The notes under the pieces: generated by a model
Told to the model about the DNA's origin: nothing
Seen by the model: the letters and a program-made list of their open reading frames with translations, nothing else
Databases searched by the model: none
In this document: positions 1 through 7,068 of the stretch, piece by piece
Layout of the letters: the number at the start of each line of letters is the position of its first letter
Numbering within the stretch: position 1 is the first letter of the stretch
DNA from: DATKDP01 sp035546335
Lineage (GTDB): Bacteria > Acidobacteriota > Thermoanaerobaculia > Gp7-AA8
Length of the DNA stretch: 16,346 bases
Assembly (NCBI GenBank): GCA_035546335.1
Contig: DATKDP010000050.1
Span: 1-16,346, forward strand
Direction: 5' to 3'
Translations under genes and position numbers: made by a program

Positions 1-2
1 CC

Positions 3-407
3 GCGGACACACGGACACACAAGCCCGTGCACCGAGCCGAGAGCGGCGGTCATGATGCACACGGGTCGGCGATCACGCCGGATGGCCGCGAGTACTGGCT
101 CGTCAATCGCGTGACGAGCAATGCCGTCGTCATGGATACCAAGACGCTGAAGATCATCGAGGAGATTCCGTTCGTCGGAAAGACCCCCGACATCGTCGCC
201 ATATCGCCTGACAGCCGCTACGCGTTCATCACGCTGCGCGGACCGAATCCGGTGACCATGCCCCATGTCGCCGTCGGCGAGACGCCCGGAGTCGCGGTGT
301 TCGACATCGCGTCCCGAAAGCAGATACGCCTCCTCGAGCCGGCGAAGGGAAACGAGAAGAGTGATTTTCATGGTGTTGCAGTGCGGCGCCTCGGGGGTGG
401 CGGCTGA
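3..407 (+). CDS. YVTN/YncE-like beta-propeller protein, C-terminal part (5' end outside window)
   Basis: The reading frame is open from the first bases of the window, so the true start lies to the left; the GTG at 27 is only an internal candidate. About 134 residues are visible. They carry propeller-blade signatures of the YVTN/YncE (surface-layer beta-propeller) type: SAITPDGREYWLVNR, then VVMDTKTLKIIEEIPFVGKTP, then VAISPDSRYAFITLRGPNP, and finally a GVAVFDIASRK blade. Each unit is a strand set ending in a D-x-x-T/S-x-K turn. The ending SDFHGVAVR is typical of the last blade in this family, so the C-terminus looks complete. Such proteins are usually exported and hold ligands or partners on the propeller face. 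The exact substrate cannot be told. The neighbouring methyltransferase runs in the opposite direction and converges on it. Confidence 0.75.
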   Translation, partial: ADTRTHKPVHRAESGGHDAHGSAITPDGREYWLVNRVTSNAVVMDTKTLKIIEEIPFVGKTPDIVAISPDSRYAFITLRGPNPVTMPHVAVGETPGVAVFDIASRKQIRLLEPAKGNEKSDFHGVAVRRLGGGG

Positions 408-438
408 TTGCAGTGGATGCTGGAGGAGACGAAAAGCC

Positions 439-465
439 GGGCGCGGGCTCGGGCGCGGGCTCGGG
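439..465. repeat. Short tandem repeat, 12-bp unit, 2.25 copies
   Basis: GGGCGCGGGCTC occurs at 439-450 and again at 451-462, followed by GGG. It lies in the 239-bp gap between the converging propeller and methyltransferase genes. In translation it gives Arg-Ala runs in every frame, which explains the low-complexity open frames here. I see nothing else convincing between 408 and 646. Confidence 0.85.
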
Positions 466-646
466 AAAAGGCAACAGGTGTCTCGCAAGGGCGAAGCAGT
501 GAGCCGGCGCGGCGCGCATTCGGTCTCGCGGCGCATTGGACTGCCGAACAGCTTCGCCCGCCGTTCGCGACGTTGTGGACCACGGCGAAGCACAGTTCCT
601 CGGAAATCGCTGTCTCGAGAACACTGTCTCGACCAAGGCCGCTACC

Positions 647-1336
647 TCATTTGAGACCGATCGCGCGTAGAAACCGCGTCCCGAGGCGCAGAAAACCGAG
701 CGCGGCGTATTGCAGCGCGTGCCACCGTAGATTGGTGTCGCGCCTGTAGGAAACGGCGTAGGGCACAGCCAAGTCGAGGGTCGTGCCGATGCCTTCCGCT
801 TCGGCGATGATCACGTGGGGGAGCTCCGGCGTGTCCTGCGAGCGCTCGTGGCGCTCGAGGTCGCGCAGCTCGGGATGCCGGCTCTCGCCATAGGTCACGA
901 GCTCCACGGTGCGGAATCCTGCGGAGTGAAGCAGCGCGGTGAGAGTCTGGCTGTTATACAGGAAGCGATGCCCCCAGCCGTAGAAGCCGCGATTCAGATT
1001 GAAGCATTCCTGGATTGCTGCGTCCTCCGTCGTCCATTCGCCGCAATGGTATTGCGTCGACCATACCCAGTCGAGGTTCGGTGTCGAGAGCCGCAACACG
1101 CCCTGAGGTGAAAGAATCCGGCGGCACTCGCGCAGGAATGCCGCGGCATCGTCGAATGCGAGATGTTCGATGAAGTGTTCGGCGAAAACGAACTGTACGT
1201 TTTCGAATGGCAGCGGCCGGGTCACATCGGCGATGAGGTCGACATTCGGATAGGGGAGCAGGTCGATGTTCGTCCATCCCGCCAAGGGAACATCTCCCGA
1301 GCCGATGTGCAGTCTTCGCGCGCGATGGTCGTTCAT
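647..1336 (-). CDS. Class I SAM-dependent methyltransferase (COG4627-like)
   Basis: A 229-residue protein. It opens with the SAM-binding loop RRLHIGSGDVPLAGWTNIDL (residues 7-26), in which the G-S-G turn and the W-x-N-I-D-L strand are typical of predicted SAM-dependent methyltransferases of the COG4627 kind. Then come D-V-T-x-P-L-P-F (residues 37-44), the E-H-F-I-E-H-L helix (53-59) and the post-motif strand ILSPQGVLRLSTPNLDW (74-90). The family acts on varied small molecules and often sits in cell-surface glycan clusters; no such cluster is visible here, so the substrate is unknown. The ATG at 1336 lacks a good ribosome binding site. A TTG about 70 bases upstream would add MPKVLRSVLGLPIRRF, which reads plausibly, so the start is uncertain. 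The open frame extends far further, but that part overlaps the helicase gene and reads as non-protein. Confidence 0.82.
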   Translation of the reverse strand: MNDHRARRLHIGSGDVPLAGWTNIDLLPYPNVDLIADVTRPLPFENVQFVFAEHFIEHLAFDDAAAFLRECRRILSPQGVLRLSTPNLDWVWSTQYHCGEWTTEDAAIQECFNLNRGFYGWGHRFLYNSQTLTALLHSAGFRTVELVTYGESRHPELRDLERHERSQDTPELPHVIIAEAEGIGTTLDLAVPYAVSYRRDTNLRWHALQYAALGFLRLGTRFLRAIGLK

Positions 1337-1442
1337 TGGCCGGTGATGAAAGCGCCTGATAGGAAGGCCGAGCACGGATCGTAGCACCTTCGGCAAAAGC
1401 GAGTCCCGCTGCCGCTGCGCATGATTGGCCTGGAGCAGGTGT

Positions 1443-1466
1443 GGCCGAAGATTCCGATCTTCGGCC
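1443..1466. other. Perfect 10-bp hairpin, TCCG loop
   Basis: GGCCGAAGAT (1443-1452), loop TCCG (1453-1456), ATCTTCGGCC (1457-1466). The stem is perfect. No T-run follows on either strand, so it is not a classical intrinsic terminator. On the minus strand it lies upstream of the methyltransferase gene, so it could be a leader or RNA-stability structure, or one arm of a repeat family. Confidence 0.7.
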
Positions 1467-1713
1467 CGGTGACGCGCGACGGTGTGAGCGATCGGGACGC
1501 TCGTCACGGACTCAGCGCCACTGGGCTGCATTGGACCAAGGCTGAGAAGCCGCGAAGCATTTGGTGCTGCAGCCGAGACGTGACTGGACGTTCGACCGCA
1601 AAAAATCTCAGAGCTGTCCGAGGGGGTCGGGCGTCCTCGCCGCCGCAGGCAAGATCGGCAGATCTGACCAAGCCCACATGAAGCGAGTCGGACAGATGTG
1701 AGCAAGCCCGCCA

Positions 1714-1735
1714 GCGATGGCGAGGACGCCATCGC
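1714..1735. other. Perfect 9-bp hairpin with AGGA/TCCT tetraloop (first of a pair)
   Basis: GCGATGGCG (1714-1722), loop AGGA (1723-1726), CGCCATCGC (1727-1735). The loop is AGGA on the plus strand and TCCT on the minus strand. It is the distal member of a twin placed just after the helicase stop codon. It may help end or stabilise the helicase transcript, but no T-run follows on the minus strand. Confidence 0.75.
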
Positions 1736-1737
1736 GA

Positions 1738-1755
1738 TCGTGCGAGGACGCACGA
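1738..1755. other. Perfect 7-bp hairpin with AGGA/TCCT tetraloop (second of a pair)
   Basis: TCGTGCG (1738-1744), loop AGGA (1745-1748), CGCACGA (1749-1755). It lies two bases from the preceding hairpin and has the same loop but an unrelated stem. On the minus strand it begins 17 bases after the helicase stop codon. Confidence 0.75.
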
Positions 1756-1772
1756 CCCCCATCTTCGGCCAC

Positions 1773-4256
1773 TTACCGCTTGCCCAGACTTCCGAGCAGG
1801 GCCTGCAGCGCCTCGGCGACGCGCGCAACGGCTTCGCGGCTGGGAATGGGCACCGCGAGATACGCCTCACCATTCTCGTCGATACGCGATTCGATCCGTC
1901 GTGTCGCCGGTCGCGTGGCACCATCGGATTCGGCCGGCAACGCTGCCGCAATCTGTTGCAGGAGCCCCACGCCGTTCTCGAACAGCTTTGCCAGCGGTTC
2001 TGCAAGCGAGGTCGCTGCAGTGGGTGTGGCCGGCGACCCGGCAGGTTCTGCGTCGTGCAACTCCCGCACGACGCCGGCGCTCTCGCTTGCATCGGTCGCG
2101 CTGACCGCGGCTACCTCTGGCGGTACTTCCGGTTCCTCCACCGTGACAGGCCCAATTTCGCCTGCCACACTGTCGACGCTCTCCATAAAGCGCGTCAGGC
2201 GACTTCCTCCGAGAAATACTTCACTCTCTCCGCCATCGAGCACTCCTGCGAAGAGCGACTTCTTGAACCGCAGCCCCGAGAGCATTCCGTGCTCGATCGT
2301 CCCTTCCGCCACCAGATTGATCACCCGGACCGGCATCCTCTGCCCCATGCGGTGAACGCGGCCGATGCGCTGCTCGAGCACCGCCGGGTTCCATGGGAGA
2401 TCGACGTTGACCACCACGCTGGCATGCTGGAGGTTCAGCCCGACGCCTCCCGCATCGGTCGAGAGAAAGAGGCGACAGTCCGGATCGTCACGAAAGCGAT
2501 CGATCAACCCTTTCCGCTTGCGTCCCTCGACGGATCCGTGAAACAGCACGAATCCCCACCGCCTCTCGTCGATTCTCCTCATCAGCAGCTCGTGCATGCG
2601 AGTCCACTGCGAGAAGATTACGACTTTCGTTCCTTTCTCTTCCAGGATCTCCTCGAGAAGCATCATCAGCTCGTCGGCCTTCGTCCCGTGATCCGTCGCT
2701 TCATCGAGCAGGTAAGTGCTGTCGCACGACATCCTCATCATCTGAAGCGCGATCATCAAGCGTCGCTGATCGCGCTCGGTGAGAAAACCGTACCTCTTCC
2801 ATTTCGCGACGATGCGGCCGACGATCTCGCGATTCTCCTCGTGATGGGAGCGCTGTTCGCGTGTCATCGGAACGAACAGATGTTTCTCCAGCCGTTCCGG
2901 GAGCTGCGTGAGCACCTCCGCCTTGCGTCTGCGAATCACGATCGATCCCAGCGTCTTCGCGATGTTTCCGAGATTGCGATAGCCGATGACGCGGCCGTCT
3001 TCATCCTTCGCCTGATGCGAATGGAGAAAGCGATGTGTCGGGCCGAGCCGGAACGAGTCGATGAACTCGACGATCGAGACCAGCTCTTCGAGCCGGTTCT
3101 CGAGCGGCGTTCCCGTGAGAACGATCGCATAGGGGGAGGAGATCTCCTTCACGCTGCGGGCCGTCCTCGTCGCCCAGTTCTTGATCCGCTGCGCTTCGTC
3201 GAGAATCACGAGATCGGGTCCCCATCCGCGAATCAGCTCGAGATCGGCGTGCACGGTGTCGTAGTTCATCACTTTGAAAAATGATTCGGAGCGGAACGTC
3301 TCGCTTCGGGCGCCGCGCAGGCCCTGGACTACAGCGACCGATCGGCCGGAGAACGTCTCGATCTCACGTTGCCACTGGTGTTTGAGGGACGTCGGACAGA
3401 CGACCAGGACGCGCTCGACGCCGAGATGTTGCCCCATGATCTCCGCGGCAGCGATGGCCTCGATCGTCTTGCCGAGGCCCATGTCGTCGCCGATCAGACA
3501 CCGGCCGGCCCGCGCAGCGAAGAGAGCGCCCTCCTTCTGATATTCGTACAGGGACCTCTTCAGCAGGCGGTTGAATGCCTTGCTGGCGACGCCTCGCGGA
3601 AACGCTCTGTCGACGATCTCTTCACGCCGTTTCATGTCGCGCACTTCGGCGACGAAGGCGAGAACGTCCTCGTAGATTCGAAGATTCGGGTCGATCTCCC
3701 GAGCCTCTGACACGAACCGCTCGAAACGATCGAATCCGTGCGAGGTCAATCGACCGTTCCCGTCGAAGTATTCGGTGGCGAGCCGCCGGAGGCGATCCCG
3801 ACATTCGGTTCCAGCACGAAAGCGCACGTGACGTTGCGTACCGTAGTCCAGGCTGATGCTGCTGTAGGGAGGCTCGTATCCGGCGAGCAACGCCTTCGTC
3901 GTGCCGCGCTTGCCCGACAGGCGCCAGAGCACATACTCGACGTGCTTGCACGTCCCGAGGGCATTGGTCTTGAAATCGGGACATTCGCAGAAGTTCCGAC
4001 CGGGCAGCGCTCCTCGAATGGCCACGCGATAGGCGGTGCGGCGTTCGAGATTGGTCACGCGGAAGTCCGAGAAGATCGGATGATCGCCGAGATTCTCCAG
4101 CGCGAACTTCTGTTCCCGTCCGAATTGCCGCCGCAGCTCGCGCTGCCAGGCATCGAGCGACATGTCGGCCGGCTGGCGTGAGCGCGAGACCCTGGGAGTC
4201 ACCGCCGTTTTGATTTTTTGCCTTCGCCTCGCTCGCGACGCTGCATGTGCCGGCAT
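1773..4256 (-). CDS. SNF2-family helicase with N-terminal SWIM zinc finger
   Basis: An 827-residue protein of the bacterial SWIM-SNF2 type, an ATP-driven DNA translocase. In order: a basic low-complexity N-terminus (1-31); a SWIM zinc finger with C90, C92, C103 and H105 (C-E-C ... G-T-C-K-H); a linker; then the two RecA-like lobes. Lobe 1 has Walker A DDMGLGKT (257-264), CPTSLKHQWQREI, the DEAQ box (353-356) and TGTP (381-384). Lobe 2 has VVIFSQW, LFHGSVEGRKR, STDAGGVGLNLQ (599-610) and the arginine-finger motif QRIGRVHRMGQ (629-639). All catalytic motifs look intact. After about residue 690 comes an acidic, Pro/Ala-rich tail of about 130 residues. The ATG at 4256 has GAGG about 10 bases upstream; an internal ATG at 4163 (MSLDAWQREL) is an alternative. 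Likely roles are DNA repair or remodelling. It stands alone, with no nuclease or methylase partner beside it. Confidence 0.93.
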   Translation of the reverse strand: MPAHAASRARRRQKIKTAVTPRVSRSRQPADMSLDAWQRELRRQFGREQKFALENLGDHPIFSDFRVTNLERRTAYRVAIRGALPGRNFCECPDFKTNALGTCKHVEYVLWRLSGKRGTTKALLAGYEPPYSSISLDYGTQRHVRFRAGTECRDRLRRLATEYFDGNGRLTSHGFDRFERFVSEAREIDPNLRIYEDVLAFVAEVRDMKRREEIVDRAFPRGVASKAFNRLLKRSLYEYQKEGALFAARAGRCLIGDDMGLGKTIEAIAAAEIMGQHLGVERVLVVCPTSLKHQWQREIETFSGRSVAVVQGLRGARSETFRSESFFKVMNYDTVHADLELIRGWGPDLVILDEAQRIKNWATRTARSVKEISSPYAIVLTGTPLENRLEELVSIVEFIDSFRLGPTHRFLHSHQAKDEDGRVIGYRNLGNIAKTLGSIVIRRRKAEVLTQLPERLEKHLFVPMTREQRSHHEENREIVGRIVAKWKRYGFLTERDQRRLMIALQMMRMSCDSTYLLDEATDHGTKADELMMLLEEILEEKGTKVVIFSQWTRMHELLMRRIDERRWGFVLFHGSVEGRKRKGLIDRFRDDPDCRLFLSTDAGGVGLNLQHASVVVNVDLPWNPAVLEQRIGRVHRMGQRMPVRVINLVAEGTIEHGMLSGLRFKKSLFAGVLDGGESEVFLGGSRLTRFMESVDSVAGEIGPVTVEEPEVPPEVAAVSATDASESAGVVRELHDAEPAGSPATPTAATSLAEPLAKLFENGVGLLQQIAAALPAESDGATRPATRRIESRIDENGEAYLAVPIPSREAVARVAEALQALLGSLGKR

Positions 4257-4361
4257 TGATGAGAGACCTCGAATCTCCGGAATTCTATTCGATCATCCGC
4301 GACCGGCCGCAAGTTCTTCACGTGGTACGTCGATTCGCCAGGGCGATCGAGGAAGCGGAGC

Positions 4362-4393
4362 GCCGGTGATGGCGCGTGAGCACCATCACCGGC
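4362..4393. other. Perfect 11-bp hairpin between methyltransferase and helicase genes
   Basis: GCCGGTGATGG (4362-4372), a 10-base loop (4373-4382), CCATCACCGGC (4383-4393). It lies in the 245-bp gap 4257-4501, about 110 bases beyond the minus-strand methyltransferase stop. It may be a transcription-end structure, although no T-run follows. I see nothing else in this gap. Confidence 0.65.
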
Positions 4394-4501
4394 CGGGTCC
4401 GAGCGGCTCGCACGCGTCTACTTCGGCGGATCCGTGGCGCGGCTGAGCCAAAACTCGCGCTAGCCCCTGCGATGTCAGTCGATGCCCACCCAGGCGGACC
4501 G

Positions 4502-5305
4502 TCACGCGACTCCGATCGCGAAGTTCACGCGAATCGAGAAGCGAAGCTGCCTGCCGAACCGCTGCTCGACCTCGTACGAGGCCTGTTGTTTGAACCGATC
4601 CCACGCGTTCGAGGGGAGATGGGCCTGCATGAACCGCGAACCGAGCGAGAGAAGTCGTGACTCGATCCATACAGCGAGGTCGACGTCCACCTCGTAGGCG
4701 CGCTCCTCCCACCGCACGTCGCGAAGACCCGCCCCTCGGAGCGCTTCCGCCGTCGCTTCGAGACTGGCGAAACGAGCCTCCGCGGGAAGCGCGCGATCGA
4801 GAGCCTCCTGCAGAGCCGCTCGTGGAATGAACTGATCGACAACCGACTGCCAGAGCTCACCGGGTGGCGCGGCCGACGGACTCTTCGCCCATGTGGAGAG
4901 CCCGAGCCTTCCCGCCGGCTTCAACGTATCGGCCATGGCTCGGACAGCGCTGTCAGCGTCGGAAACGTGGGTGATCACGAACGCGCAGGCGAGAGCATCG
5001 AAGCTTCGTGGAGGGAATGGAAGCGATGGCAATGCTCCTGCGACAAGCCGCGTGTTGTGCTTTCGCCGGCATGAGCGGAGCATTGCGATGGAGGGATCGA
5101 GAGCGATGACGAGCCCTTCGGCCCCGACGAGGCGAGATGCCTCCAGCGCCAGAGCCCCCGTTCCGGCGCCCACATCGAGGAGGCGCTCGCCTGTCCGGAG
5201 TGCGAGCAGCGAGACGAGGTCGCGCGCTGGTCGCGCAAACCAGGTTCGCTCCGCCACACGGACCCACGACTCGGCGATCGGATCATAGGAGGCCCAGCTC
5301 GTCAT
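4502..5305 (-). CDS. UbiE-like class I SAM-dependent methyltransferase
   Basis: A 267-residue protein from the ATG at 5305. That start is chosen because GAAGG sits about 8 bases upstream; a GTG at 5320 in the same frame would add five residues and lies inside a tandem repeat. N-terminal SWASYDPIAESWVRVAERTW matches the usual UbiE/Methyltransf_11 opening. SAM motif I is LLDVGAGTG (42-50). The acidic residue ending strand 2 is D70 in ALDPS. Motif II/III is LPSLPFPPRSFDALACAF (92-109), and a post-motif strand is LKPAGRLGLSTWA (128-140). The C-terminal part (about 150-267) should shape the substrate pocket. The small-molecule substrate cannot be inferred. It lies 25 bases downstream of a broken HXXEE-type membrane gene on the same strand, so the two may once have been co-transcribed. 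Confidence 0.88.
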   Translation of the reverse strand: MTSWASYDPIAESWVRVAERTWFARPARDLVSLLALRTGERLLDVGAGTGALALEASRLVGAEGLVIALDPSIAMLRSCRRKHNTRLVAGALPSLPFPPRSFDALACAFVITHVSDADSAVRAMADTLKPAGRLGLSTWAKSPSAAPPGELWQSVVDQFIPRAALQEALDRALPAEARFASLEATAEALRGAGLRDVRWEERAYEVDVDLAVWIESRLLSLGSRFMQAHLPSNAWDRFKQQASYEVEQRFGRQLRFSIRVNFAIGVA

Positions 5306-5315
5306 CGTCGTCACC

Positions 5316-5347
5316 TTCACTCTTCACTCTTCACTCTTCACTCTTCG
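5316..5347. repeat. Heptanucleotide tandem repeat (TTCACTC x4 plus partial)
   Basis: TTCACTC is repeated four times at 5316-5343 and is followed by TTCG. On the minus strand it reads GAGTGAA repeated. It forms the junction between the HXXEE remnant, whose last codons and stop (5331-5333) fall inside it, and the methyltransferase start, including its GTG start candidate at 5320. Copy-number change would shift the spacing and the upstream reading frame, because seven is not a multiple of three. Confidence 0.95.
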
Positions 5348-5621
5348 TTATCTGGATGAGCTCTCGAAGCAGTACGAATCCCATAATGAACGCAAGAGGT
5401 GCAGTGAGAAGCCCGGGAAAGTATCCGCTTGTCCGCACCGCGAGGATCGGATGGGCGAGGCCGTTGAGCAGCATGGCAAGCGCCAGGAACCAGAGGGGAA
5501 AGAGAGCAACGACGGCGCCGGCGCGGATGCCGGGCACGGCCACCACCCAGACGAGGATCCAGAAGAGGTTGAAGGTGACAAAGAAGGTGATGCTCCACGG
5601 CTCGAGCCCCAGCAGAAGAGT
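5331..5621 (-). pseudogene. HXXEE-type membrane protein, 5'-truncated remnant
   Basis: The frame is open from 5621 (after a TAG at 5622-5624) to the stop at 5331-5333, giving 96 codons. It encodes three hydrophobic segments: WSITFFVTFNLFWILVW, then VALFPLWFLALAMLLNGLAH, then LLTAPLAFIMGFVLLREL. The signature N-G-L-A-H ... R-T-S-G-Y-F-P-G-L-L-T-A matches the C-terminal half of HXXEE-domain membrane proteins (N-x-x-x-H, then Y-x-P-G-x-x-T-A). The eponymous H-x-x-E-E motif belongs to the N-terminal half and is missing. The first usable start, GTG at 5546, would begin after the first membrane segment. I therefore read this as a decayed gene rather than a functional 71-residue protein. The function of the family is not established. 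Confidence 0.6.
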
Positions 5622-5786
5622 CTACCGGACGACTTCCGTCCGCGCCTCCTCTTGCGACCAGGGCGCCGCTCTTGCATATTCCAGCCGCCTCGAAACCGAG
5701 AACTTCTCTCTCCGAGCCGAGAGAGAAGCAGTGATGCGAGCTCGAGCGCGCCACAAATTTCGAAGATGCAACACAATGGAGGTTTC

Positions 5787-6551
5787 ATGTTCCGTCGACT
5801 CGCCCTGTCCGCCATCGTCTGTACTCTGCTGCTCGCGACAGGATCGCCTCTTTTCGCGCTTCGCACCGACGGCCTCACGGTCGTGATCCCCACCATCGCC
5901 CGCGTCCCCGGCCTTCTCTCCACGCAATGGCAGACGGACGTTTTCATCGGGAATCGTTTTTCGGTTCCGAAGACGATCACCTTGACGTTCCATGTCGCCG
6001 GCGGAGCACCTCGGGTCGAGACGATCGAGGTGGCAGCCTTCTCGGTCGTGACGCTTCGCGACGTGGTCCTTGCCACATTCGGTCTGGAGAATGCCTCCGG
6101 GCAACTGCTGCTCACGACGACGACGGAGTCGGTGTTCGAGGCGCGCGCCCGGATCTACAACGTGGGAAATCCGGCAGGGGAGTTCGGGCAGGCCGTTCCC
6201 GGAATCGGTCTGGGGGAGCTGCGCCGTCAGGGATATCTGTACGGGTTGTCGGGCATCGCTGGCAATCGCCTGAACACCGGCGTGGCGAACCCTCACGACC
6301 GGTCGATCGAGGTGTCGCTGTCCGTCTTCGATTCCGCCAATACGCTTCTCTCCCAGCGCACCATCCCGCTCGCGCCTCATCAGACGGTTCAGGTCGAGCT
6401 GTTCTCGTTCGCCGGAATTGCTCCGCGGGAGGGGATCCAGATCGTCTATGCCACCGATGCCAACGAAAACGCCTTCTATGCCTACGCTTCCGAAGTGCGA
6501 AACGACACCGGAGATGCGGTGTTCGTCTTCGGAACGTCGCCGAACGTCTGA
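5787..6551 (+). CDS. Secreted beta-sandwich protein (Acidobacteriota-type exported domain family)
   Basis: A 254-residue protein. The ATG at 5787 has a strong GGAGG four bases upstream. Residues 1-24 form a signal peptide (basic MFRR, hydrophobic core, L-F-A cleavage site). The mature part reads as two consecutive beta-rich modules. One starts TVVIPTIARVPGLLSTQWQTDVFIGN (split in the protein at residues 31-56). The second starts around NTGVANPHDRSIEVSLSVFD (163-182). The ending AFYAYASEVRNDTGDAVFVFG matches the ends of the two repeat domains in the SBBP protein at 7052-9115, so the three appear to be one family. No catalytic motif is visible; a binding or structural role outside the cell is likely. 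There are few cysteines and no lipobox or sorting signal. It is a single plus-strand gene among minus-strand neighbours. Confidence 0.82.
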   Translation: MFRRLALSAIVCTLLLATGSPLFALRTDGLTVVIPTIARVPGLLSTQWQTDVFIGNRFSVPKTITLTFHVAGGAPRVETIEVAAFSVVTLRDVVLATFGLENASGQLLLTTTTESVFEARARIYNVGNPAGEFGQAVPGIGLGELRRQGYLYGLSGIAGNRLNTGVANPHDRSIEVSLSVFDSANTLLSQRTIPLAPHQTVQVELFSFAGIAPREGIQIVYATDANENAFYAYASEVRNDTGDAVFVFGTSPNV

Positions 6552-7051
6552 GTCGGCAGCGATGCGGTGAAAAACTGGCGCGTCATCCACGAAGCCCGCG
6601 ATGCGCTTTCCTGCATCGCCGCGCTCCCTCGGCAACGGGCTCGATGCGGCCGTGGATACCTACGCGATAGCGGAAGCGCGGTGCGTCGAGGTCGAGAGGT
6701 GGCGTGTTTCCGGAGACGAGGTGGACGATCGCCGGCCGGTTGCGCAGAACGAACGGTGCGGGCTCGATCGGCGCCGTGACGAGGACTCCCGTGAGCATCG
6801 CGGCGCGCATATTGGCCTTCGGGTCGGGCATTCGAGCACGCCAACGCCCCGGCGACAGCGGGGATTCCGGGGGAGAGCGGGCGTCCCGCGCCCGCCCCTG
6901 TCGCATCTCGTCATACTTCGACCAACCTCCGCCCTCTCCGGCGACCGATTCCGCCCGAACCACACACCCGCCGCGATCACGGCGGCGAGACATGCGGCGA
7001 TGCGAAGCAGATCGATCGGATGCAAGGAGGCAGTCTACCGCGACGAGCGAG
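6552..7051. other. 500-bp gap without an intact gene
   Basis: Between the convergent secreted-protein gene and the SBBP gene, no frame gives a complete convincing protein. The minus strand has two protein-like stretches in different frames, described as a possible frameshifted relic. A hairpin spans the SBBP stop codon at the right end. Confidence 0.55.
6583..7025 (-). pseudogene. Possible frameshifted small exported protein (relic)
   Basis: On the minus strand, one frame begins at a TTG (7025) with MHPIDLLRIAACLAAVIAAG then VWFGRNRSPERAE, which looks like a membrane anchor or signal peptide. Near 6930 the protein-like reading moves to another frame: GWSKYDEMRQGRARDAR, then MPDPKANMRAAMLTGVLVTA, then NRPAIVHLVSGNTPPLDLDA, ending at a TGA at 6583. 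Third codon positions are G/C-rich in both stretches, as expected for coding DNA here. A single indel would join them. I do not recognise the product. It may be a decayed gene, a sequencing or assembly indel, or chance. Confidence 0.3.
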
Positions 7052-7068
7052 TCACTCCACTCGTCGCG
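7039..7068. terminator. Hairpin across the SBBP-protein stop codon
   Basis: CGCGACGAG (7039-7047) pairs perfectly with CTCGTCGCG (7060-7068). The 12-base loop contains the stop codon (7052-7054) of the minus-strand SBBP gene. The position suits transcription end or mRNA 3' protection, but no T-run follows, so the terminator call is tentative. Confidence 0.4.

Larger units (their letters stand above)
1337..1772. other. Intergenic region with hairpins and short repeats, no gene
   Basis: This 436-bp stretch separates two minus-strand genes. No frame gives protein-like sequence. It holds three perfect hairpins (listed separately). It also has an imperfect direct repeat: AGATCTGACCAAGCCC at 1660-1675 and AGATGTGAGCAAGCCC at 1694-1709, with 2 mismatches in 16. 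GGCGTCCTCGCC at 1630-1641 is the exact reverse complement of 1719-1730. ATCTTCGGCC occurs at 1457-1466 and again at 1761-1770, just beyond the helicase stop. Confidence 0.7.

Noticed and set aside
1337..2092. Long N-terminal extension of the first methyltransferase in the same open frame
   Set aside because: It overlaps the helicase gene and translates to Arg/Ser/Pro-rich sequence without protein character; the methyltransferase fold starts near 1336.
1698..3284. 528-codon plus-strand open frame
   Set aside because: It is antisense to the SNF2 helicase, whose motifs are all intact; the plus-strand translation has no recognisable domain.
5316..5347. CRISPR-like array
   Set aside because: The unit is 7 bp with no spacers; it is a simple tandem repeat. 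No other regularly spaced repeats are in the window.
5451..5786. Upstream extension of the secreted-protein gene to 5451
   Set aside because: The ATG at 5787 has a strong ribosome binding site and starts a clear signal peptide; the upstream translation is charged low-complexity sequence antisense to the HXXEE remnant.
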